Below the pieces are notes generated by a model. That model made no database searches and was not told the DNA's origin. It saw only the letters and a program-made list of their open reading frames with translations. From contig JAIRZU010000019.1 of the NCBI GenBank assembly GCA_031267075.1, positions 1-12,476 of the forward strand: a stretch of DNA of 12,476 nt, given 5' to 3'. This document shows, piece by piece, positions 1 to 6,935 of the stretch. Numbering within the stretch: position 1 is the stretch's first letter; every line of letters starts with the position of its first letter. The translations under genes were made by a program, and so were the position numbers. This DNA is from Holosporales bacterium. GTDB taxonomy: Bacteria > Pseudomonadota > Alphaproteobacteria > RUG11792.

Positions 1-1
1 G

Positions 2-406
2 TGTCGTGTTACCATCTGATTCCTCAAGTTGCTGCTGCACTATCCCCTCTAAAACATACCGTGTGAATGCCTGGTATCTCCTGGAATTATATATGTCTGT
101 TACCAGCTGCATTGCTCCGTTGGTCAGGTACTGCTGGTGTGTGAATAGGAATATTCCTGTTGGGGGTGGGGATTCGTCTGCTTTGCTCCCACCACCACTA
201 GTTACCGTAGCTGATACCCCTAGCAGCTCGCCGAGCACGACTAACTGTCTTTCGATTGCAGTTACTCGTAAAGCTAGGGTTGGTTCATTAGGGTTAGCTA
301 TGCCGCCAGTTGCATCCTGCCCTATTGCTCTGGCTATGTTTCTGAGTTGTCCAAGTACCGTTCCTCCAACTGGTACAGGTTCCCCTCCCCTTAGAGGATA
401 AAGATT
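2..406 (-). pseudogene. 5'-truncated open frame, unknown protein, continues past window start
   Basis: The minus strand is open from a stop codon at 407-409 to the window edge, about 135 codons. The composition is protein-like: a helical N-terminal part with the segment LGQLRNIARAIGQ, a Gly/Ser/Pro-rich linker, then an aromatic-rich stretch containing GIFLFTHQQYLTNGAMQLV. No ATG, GTG or TTG lies near its 5' end, and the first in-frame GTG is deep inside. It is therefore either a truncated gene or one that continued upstream in another frame. The plus-strand frame over the same bases is low-complexity (runs of Ser and Cys) and reads like its shadow. An inverted-repeat element begins about 20 bp upstream and could have removed the start. 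I recognise no family. Confidence 0.45.
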
Positions 407-426
407 CTATAAGTAGGTTAGCACGT

Positions 427-602
427 GAAGGGTTAAAAAATAGTTAACGGATGAAATTATTTTTGAGGGAGATGATATTTTCCCGGGAGGTTGGATCACC
501 CCCCTCATGTGTCCATGATAGGATGGCGCCGCCCTGAGGTGCAAATTATTTTTACGCCCATGTGCAAAATAATCTCTTCCGTTAACTATTTTTTAACCCT
601 TC
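427..602. repeat. MITE-like element with 24-bp perfect terminal inverted repeats
   Basis: The 24 bases at 427-450 are the exact reverse complement of 579-602. With three mismatches the arms extend inward to about 37 bp, ending in AT-rich sequence. The arms flank about 128 bp with no coding frame; the centre carries a shorter pair, CCTCA near 506 and TGAGG near 535. The arms start with GAAGGGTTAAAAAATAG and contain GTTAAC. Its size, its long inverted termini, and its position between a start-less minus-strand frame and the gene at 650 suggest a non-autonomous mobile element. A large bidirectional terminator or regulatory hairpin is the alternative. I could not define a target-site duplication. 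Confidence 0.6.
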
Positions 603-649
603 CCACTGTATCATATATCTAGAGATTAACCTTTAAGGGAGGAACCCTA

Positions 650-1810
650 ATGAAGAAATATCTACAAATACTATTGACAATATACACGGCAATCGGAATA
701 GCAGGAGCTACAAGCCCACCAGCGGCCAGCGCCGAGCCAGGCGACCTGACGCCGCAAGAGCTGGCGAACACACCGAAACTCCCAGCATGGATCGACCCGA
801 ACGCACTCGACCAGCATAAATGTTTCAGCCCGCACCAAGCTTTTGTCAACCAACCTAGAGTCGTCCGACAGTATGACGAAACTACGATGACCCTTCCCAA
901 CGGCCAACACACACTGGTGCAGATATACCAGTACGATCCCACAAACACGAAGCTAGACGAAGTAATAACAATCAGTAGCGCTGATAAGAGGTTCAGTGTA
1001 ATCGGCGAGCGATGGCTAGAGGGGAAGTACGAGTACTCAGGTGAGGGACCAACAGTACTCGTGACTGAGAGAGGATACCCAATGTTCGAGGACGCACTCA
1101 CGCGATTCCTCGGCAGTTCAACGACAGGGTGCCTGATTCAACTCGGGGTGATCCCGAACCAGATCAGACTGCTCCCAAACCAGATCGGACAGTTCCCCAC
1201 ACGAGTGACACCCAAGCACGACCCTCACAAGACCTCGGCCGCCCTGATTACTAGAGCTGTGCGAAACAACACCGCAACTCCACAGGACATATGGACGCTG
1301 ATAGCCAACGTATGTTCCAATGCAGCATCCATAACGCGCTGGTCCCCGTCTCAATGCCTGCGGTACATAATCAGCCACCTAGACATCCAGGGCATGCCCC
1401 AGGCGGAGAGGGAACGATTCTGGGCAGCCGTGAGGCACGGCAGAGACCAAGTTCAAGCCGTCATGCCACACGCTGTGGAGATCCCACCACCACCGCCACC
1501 GCCGCCACCGCCAAGACCAAAGACGGAATACGAGGTGGAAAATGAGCTAAAAACAAACCCAGACATAGGACTGTTGCGCGACGATATAACACAAATAGCC
1601 AGCGACGACGGGATGGACGGCGAGCAGCAATGGGACGCCATCAAAGAGCGAGTGACCTCGACCGCTACGGAACTAAGGGTCAAAAATGAAATAGCATTCA
1701 ATGCCGCCACGTACGGACACCCCGACCAGGCTACAAGGCAGAAGCTCATCCAGCTCCGAACAGGTGCCATAATCAGGCAAAAGGACTTCCCCAGCGCGCT
1801 TGGTACATGA
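650..1810 (+). CDS. Sec-exported protein with decaproline tract, unknown family
   Basis: This 386-residue protein starts at ATG 650, with a strong ribosome-binding site (GGAGG at 638-642, 7-nt spacing). Residues 1-29 form a Sec signal peptide: KK at 2-3, a hydrophobic core, and AASA as the likely cleavage site. The mature part has four cysteines (in KCFSP, TGCLI, NVCSN and SQCLR), compatible with two disulfides outside the cytoplasm. Ten consecutive prolines at residues 279-288 separate a larger N-terminal region from an acidic, helical C-terminal region of about 100 residues. I recognise no domain. Poly-Pro tracts normally need EF-P for efficient translation; in secreted pathogen proteins they can bind profilin or SH3/EVH1 domains, but no WH2 or other actin motif is evident here. 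A host-directed or periplasmic role is only a guess. Confidence 0.75.
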   Translation: MKKYLQILLTIYTAIGIAGATSPPAASAEPGDLTPQELANTPKLPAWIDPNALDQHKCFSPHQAFVNQPRVVRQYDETTMTLPNGQHTLVQIYQYDPTNTKLDEVITISSADKRFSVIGERWLEGKYEYSGEGPTVLVTERGYPMFEDALTRFLGSSTTGCLIQLGVIPNQIRLLPNQIGQFPTRVTPKHDPHKTSAALITRAVRNNTATPQDIWTLIANVCSNAASITRWSPSQCLRYIISHLDIQGMPQAERERFWAAVRHGRDQVQAVMPHAVEIPPPPPPPPPPRPKTEYEVENELKTNPDIGLLRDDITQIASDDGMDGEQQWDAIKERVTSTATELRVKNEIAFNAATYGHPDQATRQKLIQLRTGAIIRQKDFPSALGT

Positions 1811-1865
1811 GTCCCCAACCACCCCCAGACCACAGGCACGGCGAGAGTAGCAGACCAAAGAGGAC

Positions 1866-1976
1866 CCAGATCAGCTAAGAGAAGCCATGAGCTTTGCCCG
1901 TCGCTAGGGGGTGACCCCACCGAGTTGGAATGAGTATCAGCTATGGATGGCTAGGCCGAACGCATCGTAGACCGCT
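1866..1976. repeat. Direct repeat copy 1: remnant of the gene-2044/lpd junction
   Basis: These 111 bp match 2797-2904 at roughly 90% identity with a 3-bp length difference. On the plus strand, 1866-1907 encodes PDQLREAMSFARR and a stop, against PDHLREAMSFAGL and a stop at the end of the complete gene; an in-frame stop at 1848-1850 shows that nothing longer survives. On the minus strand, 1976-1937 encodes AVYDAFGLAIHS and a stop, against AVYDAFGLAIHG at the C-terminus of Lpd. The segment is thus a fossil of two convergent gene ends. It most likely arose by duplication, or by recombination that brought in one of the exported-protein genes. Confidence 0.8.
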
Positions 1977-2043
1977 AATTTAATATTGCAAACGAAAGAG
2001 GTTTTGGTAATATGTGTTAATGGGGAATGTAGGTAGCACGACA

Positions 2044-2838
2044 ATGATTAGACAGGTAATCCAGAGTGTGCTGATGTTAGCCACCGGTACAGATCTAGCC
2101 GATGCCGCAGGAGGAGAACCGTCTGCTGACCGCTACGAGGACCCCTACCTCCACTGGGGAGATGCCCTCTTCGACAGAGGCACAAGCAATCCACCGCCTG
2201 GTACCGACCTCCGCTGGATGGACGGCCTCCTCGGCGATGGCGCAGATACACCCGTACTAAATCTCGACGATTACACGAGCGAGCACCTGAGTCCGCCACA
2301 AATACCCGCCACGCCGCATGGTGCCCAACGAGGAACGTTCTACGAATATCTCTGCTCGCTCAACCAGGAGCGCCCAACGAAGTTGGCCTTAGAGAAAATC
2401 AACGCGCGCCTTGCAGCGATCACCAGCCGGTACACCGGACCGAACTCAACAGCACAACCTGGTCGCCAGGAAAGGCGCAACTACGCAGCGATGGTAGAAC
2501 ACATCAACCAGTATAGTGCCGCATATTTCCAAGCCGTGAATGACCCAGCAACGCTGCGTAAGGTAATGCGCACGCTACAGCGGTACCGGGAGGCTCCCAT
2601 TGGCCAGTACGACAACAGCATGCTCCGGATGCTCGGCTGCATACCACAATCATACGTCCTGAACAAATTAGCTGAATACGCCATGCGTATCAACCCAACA
2701 ATCCGCCTCATGAGCAACACCGCACTCACGCGTACTGCCTCACGCTCGACGTGGATCCGCAAGAACTGGCCTCTGATCGCTGCAGTCTTCAGCAATCCAG
2801 ATCACCTAAGAGAAGCCATGAGCTTTGCCGGCCTCTAG
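2044..2838 (+). CDS. Probable exported protein, unknown family
   Basis: I chose ATG 2044 because it gives a compact signal-peptide-like start (MIRQVIQSVLMLATG followed by ADAAG) and 264 residues. The frame is open from 2014, with a GTG at 2014 (GAGG 12 nt upstream) and an ATG at 2020 as alternative starts, so the start is uncertain by up to 10 residues. The mature N-terminal third is acidic and Gly/Pro-rich. The rest looks helical and basic, with two cysteines (EYLCSLN and MLGCIPQ). No known domain is visible. It converges on lpd with 26 bp between the stops. A remnant of its last ~13 codons lies at 1866-1907, so the locus has been duplicated or rearranged. Confidence 0.7.
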   Translation: MIRQVIQSVLMLATGTDLADAAGGEPSADRYEDPYLHWGDALFDRGTSNPPPGTDLRWMDGLLGDGADTPVLNLDDYTSEHLSPPQIPATPHGAQRGTFYEYLCSLNQERPTKLALEKINARLAAITSRYTGPNSTAQPGRQERRNYAAMVEHINQYSAAYFQAVNDPATLRKVMRTLQRYREAPIGQYDNSMLRMLGCIPQSYVLNKLAEYAMRINPTIRLMSNTALTRTASRSTWIRKNWPLIAAVFSNPDHLREAMSFAGL

Positions 2839-2904
2839 GTGACCCCACCGAGTTGGAATGAGTATCACCCGTGGATGGCCAGGCCGAACGCATCGTAGAC
2901 CGCT
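2797..2904. repeat. Direct repeat copy 2: intact 3' ends of gene 2044 and lpd
   Basis: This is the functional copy of the repeat described at 1866-1976. It spans the last codons and stop of the plus-strand exported-protein gene, the 26-bp intergenic spacer, and the last codons of lpd on the minus strand. GGTGA near the first stop and TCACC near the lpd stop could form a weak hairpin between the two convergent genes; the older copy has TCAGC instead of TCACC. Confidence 0.8.
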
Positions 2905-4313
2905 TCCTGCAGGCACTCAGACATTGTCGGGTGCGGGAATATCGCCGCCATTAGCTCTGCTCCAGTTAACTCAGCAGAAATTGCTAACGAAAAAACAGGT
3001 AGCAGTTCGGTGACCTCGTACCCAATCATGTGCGCCCCCAGCAACTCACCATACCTCTCACCGAATATGACCTTAACAAATCCTCCAGGTTCTCCTGTGG
3101 CAAGCGCTTTCCCATTTCCTCTAAAACTAGACCTTCCGATTTTCACCTTCATCCCAGCAGCATTAGCCTTGCTCTCTGTTAATCCAATGGAGGCGATTTG
3201 TGGGTTGGAGTACGTGCATGATGGAATGGTTTCGAGATTGAGGTGGCCGGTGGGTTTCTTGGCTATGCTCTCTGCCGCTATGATTCCCTCTCTTGATGCT
3301 TTGTGTGCGAGCCATGGAGGGGAGACGACATCTCCTATAGCGTAGATCCCTTTAACGGTGGTCTCCATATGATCCGAAACTTTGATAATTCCATTCGGGA
3401 ACGTATCGACGCCAATTTCGTTTAGGTTCAAATTTGATGTATTGGGTACGACTCCGATCGCAAGGATCACGACATCGAAGACGCCGTTCTCAGCGTGGCT
3501 ACTGGGCTCTGCACCGCTCTGTAATGATTCAGACTCCGGATGGTTGGACGGGGCTCTGGAGAAACCAACCATAACCCGCCCATGGTATTCTACTACATCA
3601 CCCACCTGAGTGCCAACCTTTATTTTGATGCCATGCTTGACGAAGGCCTTGTGAGCGAAGCTGGCGATTTCAGAATCTTCCTGAATGAGGATTCTATCCT
3701 GTATTTCAGCGATCGTAACGTCGGAGCCGAAGGCGTTGTAGAACGATGCTAACTCTACCCCGATGGCACCAGACCCGATGATAAGGACTGTGTGTGGGAT
3801 GCTCTTCGGGAACACTGCTTCCTGCGATGTCCACACCAGCCCACGCTCCATTAGTGAGCTGTCGATTCCAGGCAGAATCCTAGGTGAGGCTCCAGTTGCA
3901 ATCACTATGTTCTGCGCTGAAACATCTGAGGATGCACCATTAGCCTCAACCGCCACCGTGTTCCGATCCTTTAGCTTCGCGGTACCATTGATGACGGAGA
4001 TTCCATTCTTTTCCACGAGGCCCGCAACTCCAGAGTTCAATCCTGAAACGATCCCGAGCGATCTTTGCACTATAGCATCCAGTCTCACCCCACTAAACTC
4101 GCAGTCAATCCCGAACTCAGATGCGTGGTCTACGTAGTGCTTAACCTTAGCAGTCTGAAGCATGGCTTTCGTGGGGATGCACCCCATATTCAAGCATGTT
4201 CCGCCGAGCCTATCCCTTTCAACTATCGCTGCTTTCAGGCCAAGCTGCGCTGCTCTGATTGCACAAACATATCCGCCTGGGCCTCCACCTATTACGACTA
4301 CGTCGAAGTCCAT
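2865..4313 (-). CDS. lpd: Dihydrolipoyl dehydrogenase (E3)
   Basis: This cytoplasmic flavoprotein re-oxidises dihydrolipoamide on E2 of the pyruvate and 2-oxoglutarate dehydrogenase complexes, passing electrons through FAD to NAD+. All hallmarks are visible in 482 residues: an FAD-binding GGGPGG near 9-14, the redox disulfide Cys40/Cys45 in GGTCLNMGCIPTK, an NAD-binding GSGAIG at 180-185, the second FAD motif around YAIGDV (324-329), and the catalytic HPTMSE (His461, Glu466). Length is slightly above the usual ~465 residues because of an extra Ser/Glu-rich loop at about 252-277 that may be a decayed palindromic-element insertion. The gene follows hfq by 12 bp, with GAGG overlapping the hfq stop as its ribosome-binding site, so the two are probably co-transcribed. 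Confidence 0.97.
   Translation of the reverse strand: MDFDVVVIGGGPGGYVCAIRAAQLGLKAAIVERDRLGGTCLNMGCIPTKAMLQTAKVKHYVDHASEFGIDCEFSGVRLDAIVQRSLGIVSGLNSGVAGLVEKNGISVINGTAKLKDRNTVAVEANGASSDVSAQNIVIATGASPRILPGIDSSLMERGLVWTSQEAVFPKSIPHTVLIIGSGAIGVELASFYNAFGSDVTIAEIQDRILIQEDSEIASFAHKAFVKHGIKIKVGTQVGDVVEYHGRVMVGFSRAPSNHPESESLQSGAEPSSHAENGVFDVVILAIGVVPNTSNLNLNEIGVDTFPNGIIKVSDHMETTVKGIYAIGDVVSPPWLAHKASREGIIAAESIAKKPTGHLNLETIPSCTYSNPQIASIGLTESKANAAGMKVKIGRSSFRGNGKALATGEPGGFVKVIFGERYGELLGAHMIGYEVTELLPVFSLAISAELTGAELMAAIFPHPTMSECLQEAVYDAFGLAIHG
3483..3560 (-). repeat. Possible decayed palindromic element inside lpd
   Basis: Lpd residues ~252-277 form an extra loop between two conserved strands, where homologues usually have about ten residues. 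Its peptide SNHPESESL resembles SNPPESELL at the start of the palindromic elements in dapF. At the DNA level, 3521-3550 (read on the minus strand) matches the element's end at 22 of 30 bases by hand alignment, and a later GAGCGG block is also shared. The right end cannot be aligned, so this would be an internally deleted or old copy. Confidence 0.4.
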
Positions 4314-4325
4314 GTCTGCAGATCC

Positions 4326-4688
4326 TCACTCTTCTTCATCGATCTCAAACTCTTCGAATTCATCATCGTCCATCGGCTCAGCATCATCTCTCGTCTCCTC
4401 TCCATTGTCACGCTGCTGGCGTGATTTCCACTTATTCCCAGAGGGGTTTTGCTGCTGAACATTCCAGTCGAAAATATTGATTGAGCCATGTGGTGAGAAG
4501 GTTGAGATTGCATGCTTGTAAACGAGCTGGATGTACCCATCCTTCTTGACGATCACAGAACCATGGTCAAAGCATGAGACCACCCCTGTGATCTTCACTC
4601 CATTCATCAAAAAAATAGTAACTGGGACCTTGTTTTTCCTGATATAATTCAGAAGAGCGTCTTGTACGTTTATTATCTTTTCTGGCAT
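4326..4688 (-). CDS. hfq: RNA chaperone Hfq with long acidic C-terminal tail
   Basis: Hfq is a hexameric Sm-like protein that pairs small RNAs with mRNAs. The core (residues ~5-66) shows the expected layout: the VQD N-terminal helix, the Sm1 segment PVTIFLMNGVKITG, and the diagnostic Sm2 motif YKHAIST at 57-63. The total is 120 residues. After a basic/Gln linker (about 78-93), the tail from 95 to 120 is almost entirely Asp/Glu. In E. coli Hfq a short acidic C-terminal tip competes with nucleic acid and helps RNA release; this tail is far more acidic. The gene lies 12 bp upstream of lpd and diverges from dapE. The ribosome-binding site is weak, and I see no convincing promoter. Confidence 0.95.
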   Translation of the reverse strand: MPEKIINVQDALLNYIRKNKVPVTIFLMNGVKITGVVSCFDHGSVIVKKDGYIQLVYKHAISTFSPHGSINIFDWNVQQQNPSGNKWKSRQQRDNGEETRDDAEPMDDDEFEEFEIDEEE

Positions 4689-4800
4689 AATTACGCTACA
4701 TTTTGAAAAAGTTGCACCTCCAGAGTGTGCGCGAAATGCTTAAAATTTGCAAGACAAATGTGGTAAAATTGGCAGGCACTAAGGCGCTTGCGACGTACAA

Positions 4801-5925
4801 ATGGACCGTTCCCATAAGAGACTTCTAGCTGATTTAGTAGGCTTCAAGACGATAACCCCACATGGAAGTGACGCCATAGATTACTGTGCAAATTTCCTGG
4901 AGGAGCTAGGGTTCGTCTGCACGAAACTGCAGTGCGGAGACGTATCGAATCTCTACGCCAAGCTCGGACGCCACGAGAAGAACCTCTGTTTCGCAGGACA
5001 TATAGACGTTGTGCCGCCACTTGATAACTGGGCTACTGACCCCTTTACATTGACCGAGAAAGATGGTAGGCTGTACGGAAGAGGGACCAACGATATGAAG
5101 GGCCCCCTCTCGTCGTGCCTAATGGCAATCAAGGATTTCGTCACATCATCAACATCGTATGAATTTTCACTCAGCCTAATCCTCACTAGCGATGAGGAGA
5201 TTGGGAGCAAAGATGGAACGAGGCAAGTAGTCGAATTCCTCCGCGAATCTAATGAGAAGATTACCGGGTGCGTGCTGTGTGAGAGCTGCTCCAATGGCGC
5301 ATCTGGAGAGTACGTTAAGGTAGGCTGCAGAGGAAGCCTAAACGTAGACTTCATATCATACGGCTATCAGGGCCACGTCGTAAATGGGAAAGTCTTCGGA
5401 AACCACCTGCACTCATTAGTCCAGTTCTTGCACTCGTTTACGACGACAGAACTCGACAGCGGGAGTGAGACATTCGCTCCATCAGATGTGGAGCTAACAT
5501 CGATTGACGTCGGAAATTACACGAGGAATGTAATCCCGCAGACTGCCACCGCCAGACTGAACATTAGGTTCAACAATCACTGGAGCATCAGTGACCTTGA
5601 AGCCCATATTATCTCGCAGACGCCGGATGGTATCACTGCTACCTTCGAGAGGCTAGGATACCCATTCATCGGCTCCCGAGAGGCATTCACAGAATTTGTA
5701 CGTGGTGCGGTGGGGAATGTAATCGGCAAACTGCCAGACGTCGGAACAGATGGCGGCAACTCAGATGCCCTCTCAATCAGGGAAATCACAGATGTCGTCG
5801 AGGTTGGCGCTCAAGTCTCCGGAGCCCACATCGTAGACGAATTCATCACCGAAGCCGACCTCACGAAATTGAGAAACATCTACCTCGGCCTCATGACTGA
5901 CTTTCATAAGCTTGAGGTGACCTGA
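4801..5925 (+). CDS. dapE: Succinyl-diaminopimelate desuccinylase
   Basis: DapE is a di-zinc M20-family amidohydrolase that hydrolyses N-succinyl-LL-DAP to LL-DAP and succinate, in the lysine and peptidoglycan pathway. The 374-residue length is normal. Visible metal and catalytic residues are His67 and Asp69 in GHIDVVP, Asp98 in GRGTNDMKG, Glu132/Glu133 in SDEEIG, Glu161 in LCESCS, and His343 in GAHIVDEF. NVIPQTATARLNIRF and GTDGGNSDA are family segments. The lid region reads VGCRGSLN and GYQGHV, close to the usual GRRGSL and GKQGHV. ATG 4801 fits the homologous N-terminus, although no good Shine-Dalgarno precedes it. The product feeds DapF, encoded elsewhere in this window. Confidence 0.95.
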   Translation: MDRSHKRLLADLVGFKTITPHGSDAIDYCANFLEELGFVCTKLQCGDVSNLYAKLGRHEKNLCFAGHIDVVPPLDNWATDPFTLTEKDGRLYGRGTNDMKGPLSSCLMAIKDFVTSSTSYEFSLSLILTSDEEIGSKDGTRQVVEFLRESNEKITGCVLCESCSNGASGEYVKVGCRGSLNVDFISYGYQGHVVNGKVFGNHLHSLVQFLHSFTTTELDSGSETFAPSDVELTSIDVGNYTRNVIPQTATARLNIRFNNHWSISDLEAHIISQTPDGITATFERLGYPFIGSREAFTEFVRGAVGNVIGKLPDVGTDGGNSDALSIREITDVVEVGAQVSGAHIVDEFITEADLTKLRNIYLGLMTDFHKLEVT

Positions 5926-5975
5926 GTGGGCTGTCCGTGTGTGGTCTCTCGGTGCAGGTTTGTCACTCGATGTCG

Positions 5976-6854
5976 TTAGAGGGGGGGGTATTGCTTTTCG
6001 TAGTCTTTCCACGCAGCGTTGTATCGACTTGCTGATTCCTTCACGGCTGGGTCCTTGGTGCTTTTGATGATCGGTTGCATGAGCTTATCAGCTTGTCCGG
6101 CGCTAACTGTGTCGATATCGACTAGGATGCGGCCCGTTCCGGGGAGTGCGATGATTTGGACGATCCGGCCGAGCCAGGCGATTATATCCTCTTTGAGGGG
6201 CTTTCCGGCTGCGAGGTGCCCGCAGGTTTCCACGAGCAAGCCCGTAACCTCGAGGGCACTCTTGAGTCTGGCCACTCCGGGCGCTGACGGGTCCACTTCG
6301 AGCTGCCTGGCGAGCAACCGCCGAACGCCATCTGCGTGGCCAGGATTGGTCGGGTAGAAGGTTCGTGCTATGCACCCGATGGCCAAGGGGGTTTTACTGG
6401 ATTGTGTGCTGTCCGCTCCAGGTGTTTCGTATTTTAGGTTCCCGTATGCCAGCCATGTTTCCCCCCTGCCGTCTTTCCGCGCGATGAGCTCACGGTACTC
6501 CCTGAGATTCCTCTGGTTCATCACCTTCACTAGCGCTTGTACTAGTTCCACCGGAAGGATGTCTTGTATATAGCTGGAAGTTCCCTGCGTGCTCGAGCTA
6601 GCATCTGGGGAGGAGCTTGGCGCATCGGGTGAGCCACTCGGTGTCGTGACTGGTGAACCACCGGAGGCCGCCGTCGCCCCGGGAGTGGGTGCAGGTGTCG
6701 CAACCGGTGCACCGCTAGCGGTAGGATCTGGGGCCGCAGGATTGGGCGCTGCGGCAGGAGGCGTAGCAGGTGCGGCTCCATACGTATCTGTGGCACAGAA
6801 CTGAACTAATACGAGTGATAAGGCGAGGCCGCTGATGTTTATTTTATATTTCAT
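5976..6854 (-). CDS. Exported protein with Pro/Ala/Ser/Thr-rich linker, unknown family
   Basis: The ATG at 6854 opens a 292-residue protein. It has a signal peptide (MKYKINISGLALSLVLVQF core, cleavage probably near TYGA at 25-27), a low-complexity Pro/Ala/Ser/Thr linker to about residue 92, and a globular mixed domain from ~93 to 292 with two cysteines (IGCIAR and ETCGHL). There is no clear lipobox. The layout suggests a periplasmic or surface protein held away from the membrane by a flexible stalk; I recognise no family. The last codons lie in a run of eight C residues, so slippage would change the C-terminus. It converges on dapE with 50 bp between stops, and a hairpin-forming repeat lies just upstream of the start. 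Confidence 0.75.
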   Translation of the reverse strand: MKYKINISGLALSLVLVQFCATDTYGAAPATPPAAAPNPAAPDPTASGAPVATPAPTPGATAASGGSPVTTPSGSPDAPSSSPDASSSTQGTSSYIQDILPVELVQALVKVMNQRNLREYRELIARKDGRGETWLAYGNLKYETPGADSTQSSKTPLAIGCIARTFYPTNPGHADGVRRLLARQLEVDPSAPGVARLKSALEVTGLLVETCGHLAAGKPLKEDIIAWLGRIVQIIALPGTGRILVDIDTVSAGQADKLMQPIIKSTKDPAVKESASRYNAAWKDYEKQYPPL

Positions 6855-6864
6855 AATCTCACAC

Positions 6865-6891
6865 AGAATCTGCGTCTGATGTATTGATTCT
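6865..6891 (-). promoter_or_regulatory. Hairpin in the leader of the exported-protein gene
   Basis: AGAATC at 6865-6870 and GATTCT at 6886-6891 are exact inverted repeats separated by 15 bases, ending 10 bp upstream of the ATG at 6854. In the mRNA this could form a 6-bp stem close to the ribosome-binding region. No U-run follows, so it is not a typical terminator. The stem is short and may be chance. Confidence 0.25.
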
Positions 6892-6900
6892 ACGAGAAAT

Positions 6901-6929
6901 TTATTAATAATTCGTTAACTTCACAGCAA
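6901..6929 (-). promoter_or_regulatory. Candidate sigma70 promoter for the exported protein at 6854
   Basis: On the minus strand, TTGCTG (6929-6924) and TAATAA (6906-6901) are separated by exactly 17 bp, 46 bp upstream of the start codon and just beyond the tssA stop. The -10 box is imperfect. It overlaps a 10-bp perfect palindrome (TTATTAATAA). The position suits independent transcription of the gene. Confidence 0.3.
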
Positions 6930-6935
6930 ATTTTT

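Noticed and set aside
6..401. Plus-strand open frame of 131 codons
   Set aside because: Low-complexity Ser/Cys/Pro composition, no ribosome-binding site, and the opposite strand over the same bases looks far more protein-like.
1453..1920. Minus-strand frame with a poly-Gly run
   Set aside because: The Gly run is the complement of the proline codons in the exported protein at 650-1810; no independent coding evidence.
4298..4540. Minus-strand frame overlapping the hfq end and the lpd start
   Set aside because: Met/Ser-rich shadow of hfq in another frame, with no ribosome-binding site of its own.
4747..4769. TTGCAA and TAAAAT as a dapE promoter
   Set aside because: The boxes are only 11 bp apart, too short for sigma70.
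5773..6012. Minus-strand frame across the C8 tract
   Set aside because: Mostly antisense to dapE with no start signal; kept only as the possible slipped C-terminus of the exported protein.
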